From NCBI GenBank assembly GCA_963789005.1, contig CAWBIZ010000004.1, positions 186,001 to 250,000 of the forward strand: a DNA stretch of 64,000 bases, in the 5' to 3' direction. Both the position numbers and the translations under genes were made by a program. The notes under the pieces were generated by a model. The model saw nothing but the letters and a program-made list of their open reading frames with translations, made no database searches and had not been told where the DNA came from. This document shows, in pieces, positions 42,263 to 50,873 of this stretch; positions within the stretch are counted from its first letter, which is position 1, and the number at the start of each line of letters is the position of its first letter. This stretch comes from DASSUW01 sp963789005. GTDB lineage: Bacteria; Actinomycetota; Thermoleophilia; Solirubrobacterales; Solirubrobacteraceae.

Positions 42263-42412
42263 GTCAACGGCGGCTGGGTTGGTGAGCCGACGCGGCGTGC
42301 CGTGCATTTCGTCAACGCCGGCCTGCCGGACGAGCTCGGTTGACGTTGCGCACCTCTACGGTGCGTTTCGTCAACTGCGGCCGGCGCAACGGGGGGAGTT
42401 GACGAAATGCAC
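42263..42412. repeat. Second locus of the GTTGACG/CGTCAAC palindromic family
   Basis: Contains GTCAACGGCGGCTGGGT (42263-42279, identical to the left end of the element at 2284). A 37-bp hairpin (42339-42375) matches the reverse complement of 2362-2398 at 35 of 37 positions. A perfect 15-bp inverted repeat flanks it (GTGCATTTCGTCAAC at 42302-42316 and its complement at 42398-42412). Noncoding; the right terminal repeat seen at 2462 is missing. The rest of 42176-42574 shows nothing else recognisable. Confidence 0.7.
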
Positions 42413-42574
42413 CGTCGCGGCGGGTCACGCCGCAGTCCCGCCGCGCCATCCGTGCCACCGCGCGATGCGCGACTGTTCCCCGACCGCGAGGCGGTCGCCG
42501 GCGCAGCCGACCACCGGCAACCGAGCCGCCAGCTCCCCTATCTCCGGCATCGCCGACCCGACCGCGCGGCCGCA

Positions 42575-42676
42575 TGGACCCTAGTCGTCGGCACCGGCGC
42601 CTACGCCGGTGCCACCGGATCCGTCCGCGTCACCGAGGGACGCCGGCGGACCGCGTTCTCGTTCACCCTCGGGTGA
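42575..42676 (+). pseudogene. C-terminal fragment resembling an allene-oxide-cyclase-like barrel
   Basis: A short open piece reading WTLVVGTGAYAGATGSVRVT then a TAFSFTLG end and stop, a typical last-strand sequence of small AOC/dirigent-like barrels (GTGxYxGAxG). Nothing upstream in the same frame continues the fold, so it is a remnant next to the palindromic repeat. A 10-bp perfect hairpin (42590-42613) lies within it. It overlaps the end of the convergent M14 pseudogene. Confidence 0.4.
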
Positions 42677-44476
42677 CCCGCAGGTCGTCGACGGCCGCCT
42701 CCACCAGGCTCGCGGTGGAGGCGTCCGTCGCCTCGATCCGCAGCCGCACCGTCTGGCCGGCGAAGGCGTTGAGCGAAGCGGTCGCGCTCGACCACGCGCC
42801 GTTGACGTTCGTCGCCGCCCCGAGCCGCTCGTAGACGACCGCGTTCGTCGCGCCGAGGACGCGGATGCGCAGGCTGTCGGCGTTGCTCGAGTTCGAGCCG
42901 TGGGCGAGGTAGGAGGAGAAGGTCAGCGCTGTAGCTCGACCCGCCGGTGAGCGCGATCGGCGCCGACGTGATCGTCGTCGTCCCGCCGTCGACGTCGTGG
43001 TCGCCCGCCGCCGCGCCTGCGAGCCGGCCGGTCACGAGGTCGTTGGTACCGCTCACCGTGGTGCCGAGCTGCTTCGCGCCGCTGCTCGTCGTCGCGGCCG
43101 GGTCGCCGCGCTCGAACAGCCCGGCGGTCGCCGTGTCGGTGCCCTGGAGGTTGGCGCACCCAGCCGCGGTTCGGCCTCGAAGTCGTCGGTGAACAGCGTC
43201 ACGGGCGCCGGGCCGCCGCAGGTCTGGCCGAGCACGTTGTACGACGCAGTCGGCGGCCTCGGCGAGGATGAGCACGGCCTCGCGGTTGCGGCTCGTCTGC
43301 GCGCCGATCACCTCGTCGGGCGGGTAGAAGCCGCGGGCTCGAGGTCCGCGGGTACATCTCGAACGTGTAGTTGGCGATCCGGTGGACGCCCCACAGCCAG
43401 TCGTTGATCGTGCCGTCGGCGATGTACAGGTCGGAGGACTGCTCGGGCGTGTAGCCGTTGCGTGGCCGCCATGTTGCGCCCGAGCGTCGGAACGCATCGC
43501 CTGGTCGTTGGCCGTGATCCCGTTGCCGGTGTCGGCGGTGGTGTAGCCGTACGGCCAGAGCACGAGCTCGGAGTAGGTGTGGAAGTCGATCGCCGCCTTG
43601 ATCTGCTGCGTGCCGCCGACCACGCGCGAGCTCACGAAGTCACGCAGCCGCTGCGTCTCGGGCGCCGAGAACGCCGACGGCGCCGCGGTAGGTCTCGGAG
43701 GAGAACGCGCCGCGACGAGCCGCCGCAGCAGCCCCACTGGAAGCCCCAGTTGCGGTTGAGGTCGGTGCCGACGTACTGCGAGCGTGCCGTTCGGCTGGCG
43801 GTTCTTGCGCCACGAGCGGTAGGCGCCGGTGGCGATGTCGTACTCGACGCCGTCGGGGTTGACCATGAAGACGATCCAGATCTCGCGGCTGTCGACGACG
43901 TTCTTGATCGCGCGCGTCGGTGGCGTACTTGGACGTCAGCTCGCGCAGGATGTAGAGCGCCATCTCGACGGTCAGGTGCTCGCGCGCGTGCTGGTTGGCG
44001 GTGAACAGCACCTCGGGCTCGGCCTCGTCGACGGCGACGTTGTCCGAGACCTTGGCGGCCCAGATCTCGCGGCCCTGGTAGGAGCGGCCGAGGCTGAAGC
44101 GCGAGACGAGGCCCGGGTACGCGCGTCGACCGTGCTCTGGACCTCGGCGGCCATCTCGGCGTAGTCGTGGTACGCCGCGTCGGCGGGCGGGAACGCGGCG
44201 GCCCGCGCCGTGCCGCGCCGCTTGGCGGCGGCGATGCGCTCGACGGTGAAGCCCGAGGCGGCGCAGGCGCCGGACGGTGCGCCGGTTGGCGGTGACGACG
44301 ACCTCGCGGTGGTGGACCTCGACGATCGCCGCACCCGCGACGGTCACCTTCGAGCGGTCGAGCGAGGTCGCGCACGTCGCTGACCGTGTAGCTGCGGACC
44401 TTCGCCGTCGCCGCCTGCGGGACGATCGACGATCAGCGCTCGCCGCCAGAACCGCCACCAGTGACGCACGCACCAT
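42663..44476 (-). pseudogene. M14 zinc carboxypeptidase gene broken by many frameshifts
   Basis: Starts MVRASLVAVLAA at ATG 44476 with GAGGAGGAG upstream. Recognisable segments then alternate between frames: VTVAGAAIVEVHHREVVVTA; SGFTVERIAAAKRRGTA; FSLGRSYQGREIWAAKVSD and FTANQHAREHLTVEMALYIL (zinc motif HxxE); FMVNPDGVEYDIATGAYRSW; QYVGTDLNRNWGFQWG; AAIDFHTYSELVLWPYGYTT (zinc His); RNREAVLILAEAADCV. The tail (LRVTRG) ends at 42663. At least eight single-base shifts are needed. An intact paralogue is at 57204-60305. Decay or poor local sequence quality are both possible. Confidence 0.75.
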
Positions 44477-44533
44477 TGCTCAGCTCCTCCTCGCTCGGGC
44501 GCCGCAGCATCCTCCAGCTCGCCCGGGCGTCAA

Positions 44534-45490
44534 CTAGACGACGCCGCGCTCGCGTGCCGCCTGCACGGCGGCCGCGAGCGTCTCGGCGGCGTCGTGACGC
44601 GGCTGCCAGCGCAGGTCCCGGCGCGCCTTCGCCGAGCTCATCAGCACGGGAACGCGGAAGGCGTTCAGCCACTGGGCGCGCGCGGGGACGAGCGGGAGGC
44701 CGGCGCCCGCGGCGGCGACGCCGACGGTCGCGCGCGGGATCGGGAACGAGCGCCAGCCGAGCGCGCGCGCCAGGTCGCGCGCGGTCAGCTCACCCGCGCC
44801 CGCGAGGTTGTAGACGCCGGGCGGACCGGCGCCGCGCACCGCGGCCACGAGGGCGGTGGCGACGTCGTCGTGGTGCACGAGCTGGAAGCGCGTGCCCGGG
44901 TCGGGGATGACCGGGATCGGCGCGCGCCGCACCGGCCACGGGATGCTCTCGAACGGCGCGAGCGCGTCGGGCCCGGCCACGATGCAGGGGCGGAAGACGT
45001 AGGCGTCGAGCCCGGGGCGGGCCGCGAGCTCGAACAGCGCGGCCTCGAGCTCGGCCTTCTGCGCCGAGTAGTAGTGGGCGTCGCTGCCGCGCGCCGGCAC
45101 GTCCTCCGTCAGCGGCTGCGGATTGTCGGCGTGGAAGCCGTAGGCGGCGACCGACGACGTGTACACGAGCCGCCGCACGCGCGGCGCGGCGGCCGCGGCC
45201 TTGAACACCGCGCGCGAGCCCTCGAGGTTGACGCGGCGGGTCTCCTCGAGCCCGCCCATGATCACGAACGCGAGGTGGACGACGACGTCGGCCTCGGCGG
45301 TGAGCGCGCCGACCGCCTGCCAGTCGAGCACGTCGCCCTGCCGGTACTCGGTCTTGCGCAGCCCGAGCGCGCCAGGATCGAACGGCCGCCGCGCCATCCC
45401 GAGCACGCGGCCGACGCTGCGGGCGCGCTCGCAGGCGTGCAGGAACGCGCGGCCGATGTCGCCGGTCGGCCCGGTGACCGCGACCGTCAG
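44534..45490 (-). CDS. NAD-dependent epimerase/dehydratase (extended SDR), apparent CTG start
   Basis: 318 residues from CTG at 45490. The N-terminal nucleotide motif TVAVTGPTGDIGRAFL requires this start; the first canonical codon (GTG 45406) would remove it. Later features: VVHLAFVIMGG, VYTSSVAAYG (catalytic Ser), HYYSAQKAELE (YxxxK) and FRPCIVAGPDALAPF. It probably acts on a nucleotide sugar or another NDP-linked substrate; no specific substrate can be read. It lies 4 nt after the stop of the NUDIX gene, same strand. Confidence 0.87.
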   Translation of the reverse strand: MTVAVTGPTGDIGRAFLHACERARSVGRVLGMARRPFDPGALGLRKTEYRQGDVLDWQAVGALTAEADVVVHLAFVIMGGLEETRRVNLEGSRAVFKAAAAAPRVRRLVYTSSVAAYGFHADNPQPLTEDVPARGSDAHYYSAQKAELEAALFELAARPGLDAYVFRPCIVAGPDALAPFESIPWPVRRAPIPVIPDPGTRFQLVHHDDVATALVAAVRGAGPPGVYNLAGAGELTARDLARALGWRSFPIPRATVGVAAAGAGLPLVPARAQWLNAFRVPVLMSSAKARRDLRWQPRHDAAETLAAAVQAARERGVV

Positions 45491-45494
45491 CGGC

Positions 45495-46073
45495 CTATCC
45501 GCGATAGCCCGGCTCTCCCGGCATGACCACGCGGGCGACCTCGCCCTCGCGCATCACCTGCGGCTCGATCGCCACGACCTCGCGGCCGTCGGCCCAGGCC
45601 AGCAGCTCGTCGGCGGACACGAACGCGCGCAGCTGCTCGAGCGTCTTGATGGTGGGGAAGACAAGGTCGAGCTCCCCGCGCGCGTGAGCCTCGAGCGCGG
45701 CGCGCGGCGCGTACCAGCGCAGGTCGACGGTCTCGCCGCCGTCCGGGCGCGGCTGCGCGCCGTCGGGCAGGCGGGCGAGGAAGAACAGCGTGTCGAAGCG
45801 GATCCGCACCTGCGGCGGGGTGATCCAGCGGGAGAAGCCGACGAGCGCCGATGGGTCCGTGAGCGTGACGCCCGCCTCCTCGGCCACCTCGCGCACGCCG
45901 GCGGTGCGGTGGTCCTCGCCGCCGTCGACCGCACCGCCCGGGAAGACCCAGGCGCCGCCCATGAAGCGCGCCTCCGGGTTGCGCCGGACGAGCAGAACCT
46001 CGAGCCCCTCCGCGTCGCCGCGCAGGACGATCACGGTCGCCGCCTGGCGGGGCTCGGTCGGGCTGCCGTCCAC
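45495..46073 (-). CDS. NUDIX hydrolase
   Basis: 192 residues from GTG 46073. The NUDIX box is GGAVDGGEDHRTAGVREVAEEAGV (Gx5Ex7REVxEExG). N-terminal ATVIVLRGDAEGLEVLLVRRNPEARFMGGAWVFPGG and C-terminal SADELLAWADGREVVAIEPQVMREGE resemble the group with a substrate-specifying tail (often CoA or dinucleotide pyrophosphatases). The GTG is preferred over ATG 46100 because it sits 7 nt from the TACCCT -10 and because the ATG would overlap the divergent rubredoxin start. Confidence 0.9.
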   Translation of the reverse strand: MDGSPTEPRQAATVIVLRGDAEGLEVLLVRRNPEARFMGGAWVFPGGAVDGGEDHRTAGVREVAEEAGVTLTDPSALVGFSRWITPPQVRIRFDTLFFLARLPDGAQPRPDGGETVDLRWYAPRAALEAHARGELDLVFPTIKTLEQLRAFVSADELLAWADGREVVAIEPQVMREGEVARVVMPGEPGYRG

Positions 46074-46080
46074 GGCAGCG

Positions 46081-46090
46081 AGGGTACCCT
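46081..46090. promoter_or_regulatory. Palindromic bidirectional -10, AGGGTACCCT
   Basis: Perfect 10-bp palindrome. Read rightward, TACCCT (46085-46090) is 8 nt before the rubredoxin ATG. Read leftward, TACCCT (46086-46081) is 7 nt before the NUDIX GTG. Both genes would be leaderless and share overlapping -10 boxes, so polymerase binding should be mutually exclusive. Confidence 0.5.
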
Positions 46091-46098
46091 CTGGATCC

Positions 46099-46278
46099 AT
46101 GACGACGAGCACCGTGCAGAAGTGGATCTGTCAGTCCTGCGGCTTCATCTACGACCCCGACGAGGGCGACCCCGACGGGGGCATCCCGCCCGGCACCGCG
46201 TTCGACGACATCCCGAGCGACTGGTTCTGCCCCGTGTGCGGCGCCCGCAAGGCCGACTTCGAGCCGCTCGAGGACTAG
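46099..46278 (+). CDS. Rubredoxin
   Basis: 59-residue one-iron electron carrier. Cys pairs in KWICQSCGFIYDPDEGD (CxxC) and DWFCPVCGARKADFEPL (CPxCG), with the aromatic and acidic residues of the canonical fold. In aerobes it usually passes electrons to alkane hydroxylases or to peroxide/NO detoxification; no such partner is next to it. ATG 46099 follows the palindromic -10 without a ribosome binding site. The stop TAG is in the same reading frame as the next gene. Confidence 0.95.
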   Translation: MTTSTVQKWICQSCGFIYDPDEGDPDGGIPPGTAFDDIPSDWFCPVCGARKADFEPLED

Positions 46279-46362
46279 GCCGTCTCCACGACCGAGTCAG
46301 CCCCCGCAGCGCCCGCGGCCCCAGTCGAGGCGGGGCGGCGCCTGCCGCCGCTCGAGCTGCTC

Positions 46363-47892
46363 GTGTTCTCGGTCGGCATCGCCACGCTCGGCGGTGAGAT
46401 CGCGGCGGCGCGGCTGATGGCGCCGTTCTTCGGCGCGTCGACGATCGTGTGGGCGAACACGATCGCGATCGTGCTCGTCGCGCTCTCGATCGGCTACTGG
46501 TTCGGCGGCCGCATGGCCGACCGGCACCCGAGCCTGCGCGCGCTCTGCGGCACCGTGCTCGTCGCCTCCCTGCTGTTCGCGCTGATCCCGTTCGTGGCGG
46601 ACCCGTTCCTGTCGCTGAGCGTCGAGGCGTTCGACTCCTACTCGGTCGGCGCCTTCGCCGGCTCGCTGTTCGGCGTGCTCGTGCTCGTCGCCGTCCCGGT
46701 GCTGATGATGGGGACGGTATCGCCGTGGGCGATCCGGCTGAAGATGCACGCCGTCGAGGACTCCGGGCAGATGGCCGGGCGGATGTACGCCATCTCGACG
46801 GTCGGCTCGCTGTGCGGCACGTTCGCCGCGGCGCTGCTGCTGATCCCGCTCGTCGGCACGCAACGCACGTTCCTCGCGTTCGCGCTGATCACCGCGTCGG
46901 TCGCCGCGCTCGGCGTGCGGCCCCGCTGGGCGCTCGTGCCGGCCGCCATCGCCGCGCTGATGCTCGTCCCCGTCGGCACGGTCAAGGACGCCGGCGACGG
47001 GCGGGTGCTGTACGAGGCGGAGACCGAGTACCAGTACGCGCGGGTGGTCGAGATGCCCGACGGCGAGCGCCGTCTCGAGCTCAACGAGGGGCTGGCCATG
47101 CACTCGGTCTATCGCCCCGACACCGTGCTCACCGGCAACGTCTGGGACGGCTACCTGATCGAGCCGCTGTCGGTGCTCGCCGAGCCGCCCGAGCGGATCG
47201 CGATCCTCGGCAACGGCGCCGGCACGACCGCGCGTGCGTACGCGGAGTACTTCCCGGACACGCGGATCGACGGCGTGGAGATCGACGGCGAGCTGCACGA
47301 CATCGGCAAGCGCTACTTCGGCCTGCGCGAGCGGCCCGAGCTGGCGCTCCACACGGAGGACGCGCGGCCGTTCCTCCGACGGGTCGACCGGCGCTACGAC
47401 GTGATCATGGTCGACGCCTACCGGCAGCCCTACATCCCGTTCTACCTCACCACCACCGAGTTCTTCGAGCTGGCTCGCGACCGGCTCACCCGCGGCGGCG
47501 TGCTGATCGTCAACGTCGGGCATCCGGAGGGATCGGAGGAGCTCGAGAAGGTGCTGTCAGCGACGCTCGGGTCGGTGTTCCCGAACGTCGCGCGCGACCC
47601 GATCGAGGCCGTCAACACGCTGCTCGTGGCGTCCGAGCGCGAGCCCAGCGCGGACAACCTGCGGCGGGCCGCCGGCACGCTGCCGGCTGACCTGCGCCCG
47701 CTCGCACTGCAGGCGGCGAGCCGCCTGGCGCCGCCGCTGACCGGGGGCGAGGTCTACAGCGACGACCACGCCCCCGTCGAATGGTTGATCGACGCCTCCA
47801 TCGTCCAGGAGGCGGCGGGCGGAGCCGAGGGGCAACTAAGGCGCTCGCGCGAGCTTGCGAGTGCGAGTAAGCCGCATGCTCCCTTACGTTGA
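46363..47892 (+). CDS. Spermidine synthase-like methyltransferase-fold protein with membrane N-terminus
   Basis: 509 residues from GTG 46363. The N-terminal half has about six hydrophobic helices (TLGGEIAAARLMAPFFGAST, SIGYWFGGRMADRHPSL). The C-terminal half is a SpeE-like Rossmann domain: ERIAILGNGAGTTARAYAEYFP, IDGVEIDGELHDIGKRYF, YDVIMVDAYRQPYIPFYLTT. Polyamine synthesis is not certain for these fusions. Between the rubredoxin stop and GTG 46363 lie 28 in-frame codons of protein-like sequence (VSTTESAPAAPAAPVEAG) without a canonical start, so the true N-terminus is open. Confidence 0.85.
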   Translation: MFSVGIATLGGEIAAARLMAPFFGASTIVWANTIAIVLVALSIGYWFGGRMADRHPSLRALCGTVLVASLLFALIPFVADPFLSLSVEAFDSYSVGAFAGSLFGVLVLVAVPVLMMGTVSPWAIRLKMHAVEDSGQMAGRMYAISTVGSLCGTFAAALLLIPLVGTQRTFLAFALITASVAALGVRPRWALVPAAIAALMLVPVGTVKDAGDGRVLYEAETEYQYARVVEMPDGERRLELNEGLAMHSVYRPDTVLTGNVWDGYLIEPLSVLAEPPERIAILGNGAGTTARAYAEYFPDTRIDGVEIDGELHDIGKRYFGLRERPELALHTEDARPFLRRVDRRYDVIMVDAYRQPYIPFYLTTTEFFELARDRLTRGGVLIVNVGHPEGSEELEKVLSATLGSVFPNVARDPIEAVNTLLVASEREPSADNLRRAAGTLPADLRPLALQAASRLAPPLTGGEVYSDDHAPVEWLIDASIVQEAAGGAEGQLRRSRELASASKPHAPLR

Positions 47893-48807
47893 ACGGGTCG
47901 TGTCGATCCACTCGGACTTCAGAGCACCACAGTGACGCGGGGGCAGCACGTACTCGTAGGCAGGTAGGTAGGGGTGAGGCGGAGGAGTTGCGGATGATGA
48001 ACGCGCTTGGTGGCGCGTGGCGGCTGTGGCGGATCTCGATCGTGTGTGTAGCGACGCGGCGAGGCGTGGCGCGGCGACGGTGGTGCGATCGGGAACGGGA
48101 TCCGGCGCGGCCGGTGCACTGGGCCTGCGAGATAGAGTCGTAGACGGTGAAGCGGAACATCGGCGGCAGCGCGGCCGCGAGTGCTGCTTGATCGCGACGA
48201 GCAGGTCGGCGGGCGGCGTGCCGCCGGGATCGAGGCGGTAGAACTTCTCCGCCTGGAACGTCTGGCCGAGCGCGTAGACGAATGCGGGCGGCTCCATGTC
48301 GTACTTGGCGAAGTAGTACGGCCAGAAGCGCTCGGGCGGCACGCCGAACAGCGTCAGCGCGCCCATCGCGCTGCGCAGCCACGCGCCGGTGTCGCCGGAC
48401 AAGCCGAGCAGGTTGCGGGTCGCCTTGTAGACGAACAGCCGCGAGCCGTCGAGGTGCTTGCCGAACGCGCGGCGCTGGTAGTACTCGACGATGCCGACGC
48501 CCGCCTGGGCCGTGCACGAGCCGATCGTCCGCTGGTCCTCGATCGGCGAGCACCACTGGCGCAGGTCGACGCGGGCGGGCAGCGCGGGATCGGCACCGGC
48601 GGCGACCAGCCTGCCGGCGGGCGCGGCCGCGAGCAGCGGCGCGACCTCCGCGTGCGAGGCCGTGTAGTCGCGCACGTCGGGCAGGTCGCGCATCCAGCCC
48701 ATCGCGTACGGCACGGCCGGGTCGCGGATCTCCGCTGCGGTCGCGTGACCGTTCCCGACGGCGGTGTCGGCCTCGTAGGGCCCCGCCTGCTCGATCGTCG
48801 CCGACAT
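47884..48807 (-). pseudogene. C1A (papain-like) cysteine peptidase with a scrambled C-terminal half
   Basis: ATG 48807 with AGGAGGAG upstream. The N-terminal 210 residues are intact: VDLRQWCSPIEDQRTIGSCTAQAGVGIVEYYQRR carries the oxyanion Gln and nucleophile Cys; no signal peptide. Near 48180 the frame shifts (the family sequence continues as LPPMFRFTVYDSISQAQ in another frame) and shifts again, so the catalytic His region is lost while RHSRHAPPSAFIIRNS (active-site Asn) shows in a third frame. The first frame returns for PAYEYVLPPRHCGALKSEW. Likely inactive, or locally mis-sequenced. Confidence 0.7.
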
Positions 48808-48838
48808 GGCTCCTCCTAGGGAAGGGTGTAAGCCATGT

Positions 48839-50083
48839 CTACACCGAACGGCGAGCTGTGCCTAGAGCGGCGCGCTGCAGGTCGTCGTAGTGGGCGAGCG
48901 CGACGGGCCCGCTCGCGCCCGGACGGACGCCGGCGCGCAGCGCGGCGCGGGCCAGCGCTTGGGCGGCGTCGCGCAGCTCCGCGCGGGTGTGGGAGGCCAT
49001 CACCGCGAGCCGCACGCGCGCGGCGCCGTCGGGGACTGCGGGCGGGAGGACGGCCTCCGCGAACACGCCCTGTTCGAGCGCGTGCTCGACGATCCGGGCG
49101 GCGGGCTCGGCGTCGCCCACGAGCAGCGGCACGACGTGGGCGGCCGCGCCGGCGACCTCGAAGCCCTCGCGCGCGAGCTCGTCGCGTAGCGCGTCGGCGT
49201 TGCCGAGCAGCTTCTCGACCCGGCGCGGCTCGGCCTCGAGCAGCTCCAGCGCCGCCATCGCCGCGGCCACGGCCATCGGCGGCGGCGCGGTCGAGTGGTG
49301 CAGCGTGCGGGCGCTGTTGACCAGGAAGCGGGCGGTGAGGTGGTCACAGCATGCGAAGCCGCCGTACGAGCCGAGCGCCTTGCCGAGCGAGCCGGTGACG
49401 ACGTCGACCTCACCCTCGAGCCCCGCCTCCGCGACCGCGCCGCGCCCGCCGGGGCCGAGCGAGCCCAGGCCCTGGGCCTCGTCGACGAGCACGCGCACGT
49501 CGTGCCGGTGCGCGAGGCGCACGATGTCCTCGAGCGGCGCCACGTCGCCGTCGAGGCCGAACACGCCGTCCGTGGCGATCAGCGCGCCGCGGCCGTCGGC
49601 TTGCGCGAGCCCCCACGCCAGGTGCTCGGCGTCGGCGTGGCGGTAGGCGAACACGTCGGCGCCCGCGAGCCGGCAGGCATCCACGATCGAGGCGTGGGCC
49701 AGCTCGTCGTGGAAGACGACCTCGCCCTTGCGCGCCAGCGCGGGGATGACCCCGAGGTTGGCGAGCGAGCCGGAGCCGAAGACGACCGTCGCGTCCGCGC
49801 CCACGAAGCGCGCGAGGCGCTCCTCGAGCCGGCGGTGGAGCGTCATCGTGCCGGAGGTCACGCGGCACGCTCCCGCCCCGACGCCCCAGCGCATGGCGGC
49901 GTCGGCGGCCGCCTCGCGCACGCGCGGGTGGTCGGCGAGGCCGAGGCTGTTGCCCGAGCACAGCACGAGCACCGGCCGCCCGTCGAGCACCACCCGTGGG
50001 CCCTGGGGGCCGCTCACCATTCTGGTGCGGCGGTAGAGGCCGAGCTGCTTGAGCTCGTCCAGGCGGTCGTCGAGGTCCAGCAT
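48839..50083 (-). CDS. 8-amino-7-oxononanoate synthase / 2-amino-3-ketobutyrate CoA ligase family
   Basis: PLP-dependent alpha-oxoamine synthase, 414 residues. SGNSLGLADHPRVREAAADA is the family start, GACRVTSGTMTLHRRLEERLA follows, FHDELAHASIVDACRLAGAD holds the PLP-stacking His, VLVDEAQGLGSLG the Asp, and VTGSLGKALGSYGGF the Schiff-base Lys. It may be BioF in biotin synthesis or Kbl in threonine breakdown; no biotin or tdh genes are adjacent, although the next gene encodes a biotin carrier. ATG start at 50083. Confidence 0.87.
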   Translation of the reverse strand: MLDLDDRLDELKQLGLYRRTRMVSGPQGPRVVLDGRPVLVLCSGNSLGLADHPRVREAAADAAMRWGVGAGACRVTSGTMTLHRRLEERLARFVGADATVVFGSGSLANLGVIPALARKGEVVFHDELAHASIVDACRLAGADVFAYRHADAEHLAWGLAQADGRGALIATDGVFGLDGDVAPLEDIVRLAHRHDVRVLVDEAQGLGSLGPGGRGAVAEAGLEGEVDVVTGSLGKALGSYGGFACCDHLTARFLVNSARTLHHSTAPPPMAVAAAMAALELLEAEPRRVEKLLGNADALRDELAREGFEVAGAAAHVVPLLVGDAEPAARIVEHALEQGVFAEAVLPPAVPDGAARVRLAVMASHTRAELRDAAQALARAALRAGVRPGASGPVALAHYDDLQRAALGTARRSV

Positions 50084-50136
50084 CCGCGCTCCTTGGGCTT
50101 GCCGACGCGCGGAAAGCTACGGCCGCGCCCGGACGG

Positions 50137-50349
50137 CTACTCGAGCACGATCAGCGTGTCGCCCTCGGAGACCGCCTGGCCCTCCGCGACGAGGATCTCC
50201 TTGACGGTCCCCTCGTCCTCGGCCTCGACCGGCATCTCCATCTTCATCGACTCGAGGATCAGCACCGTGTCGCCCTCCTCGACGGTGTCGCCGACCGCAA
50301 CCTCGATCTTCCAGATGGTGCCGGTGATGTGCGCCTCGATGCCGGCCAC
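50137..50349 (-). CDS. Small biotin carboxyl carrier protein
   Basis: 70-residue biotinyl domain with the biotinylated lysine in LESMKMEMPVEAEDEG (about residue 36). It lacks any N-terminal extension, like the small BCCP subunits of actinobacterial acyl-CoA carboxylases. It could serve the carboxyltransferase at 61931-63478. The upstream BioF-like gene, 53 bp downstream on the same strand, is a plausible link through biotin. ATG at 50349, ribosome binding site AGAGAGGAG. Confidence 0.93.
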   Translation of the reverse strand: MAGIEAHITGTIWKIEVAVGDTVEEGDTVLILESMKMEMPVEAEDEGTVKEILVAEGQAVSEGDTLIVLE

Positions 50350-50384
50350 GCCGCTCCTCTCTCGGGGATGGGAAAGGAGGGCAC

Positions 50385-50390
50385 CATACT
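50385..50390 (+). promoter_or_regulatory. -10 hexamer CATACT, leaderless start
   Basis: Ends 6 nt before ATG 50397; no ribosome binding site at the right distance. Located in the 47-bp divergent spacer with the BCCP gene. Confidence 0.35.
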
Positions 50391-50396
50391 CTCGCC

Positions 50397-50855
50397 ATGG
50401 CCTATGTCACCCGCGAGGCGCGGGAGCAGCTGCTCGGCACGATCGCCGAGGCGATCGAGGAGATCGGCGTCGCCGTCGCCGCGCTGGGCGAGGCGTACGA
50501 GCAGCTCGACGAGGCGAGCGGCGACCGTCTGGAGGAGCAGCTCTTCCGGCCCGTGCAGGCGGCCTACGGTCGCGCCCAGCGCACGCACGCGGGCTTCGCC
50601 GAGCGCCACGGGCTCCCGGGGCGGGCGTTCGCGGCCGCATCGGCCGGCCGGCCGTCGCAGGGGGCGCGCGGATTCGTCGAGCAGACCGCGGACGCGCTCG
50701 AGGAGGCCGACGACATCCTGTCCGAGCTGCAGGACTCGATGATGCCCGTGGACGTCGGCGACGCCGAGCTGCGGGCAGGGCTCGCCGCGGTGCGCGAGCT
50801 GATCGCCGACGGGCCGGACCGCGCGCGCCGCTTCCTGAGCCTGCTCGGACGCTGA
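50397..50855 (+). CDS. Hypothetical helical protein
   Basis: 152 residues, MAYVTREAREQLLGTIAEAIEEIG onward. Strongly helical, acidic, with heptad-like spacing; no transmembrane segment or known motif. It is divergent from the BCCP gene and followed after 18 nt by the acyltransferase gene. No family recognised. Confidence 0.7.
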   Translation: MAYVTREAREQLLGTIAEAIEEIGVAVAALGEAYEQLDEASGDRLEEQLFRPVQAAYGRAQRTHAGFAERHGLPGRAFAAASAGRPSQGARGFVEQTADALEEADDILSELQDSMMPVDVGDAELRAGLAAVRELIADGPDRARRFLSLLGR

Positions 50856-50860
50856 CGCGG

Positions 50861-50866
50861 CACAAT
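50861..50866 (+). promoter_or_regulatory. -10 hexamer CACAAT, leaderless start
   Basis: Ends 7 nt before ATG 50874, which favours that start over the ATG at 50865 that lies within the hexamer. Confidence 0.35.
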
Positions 50867-50873
50867 GCACGCG

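Noticed and set aside
42407..42676. 89-codon gene between the histidine kinase and the M14 pseudogene
   Set aside because: Only its last 33 codons look like protein; the rest runs through the palindromic repeat, so it is listed as a fragment.
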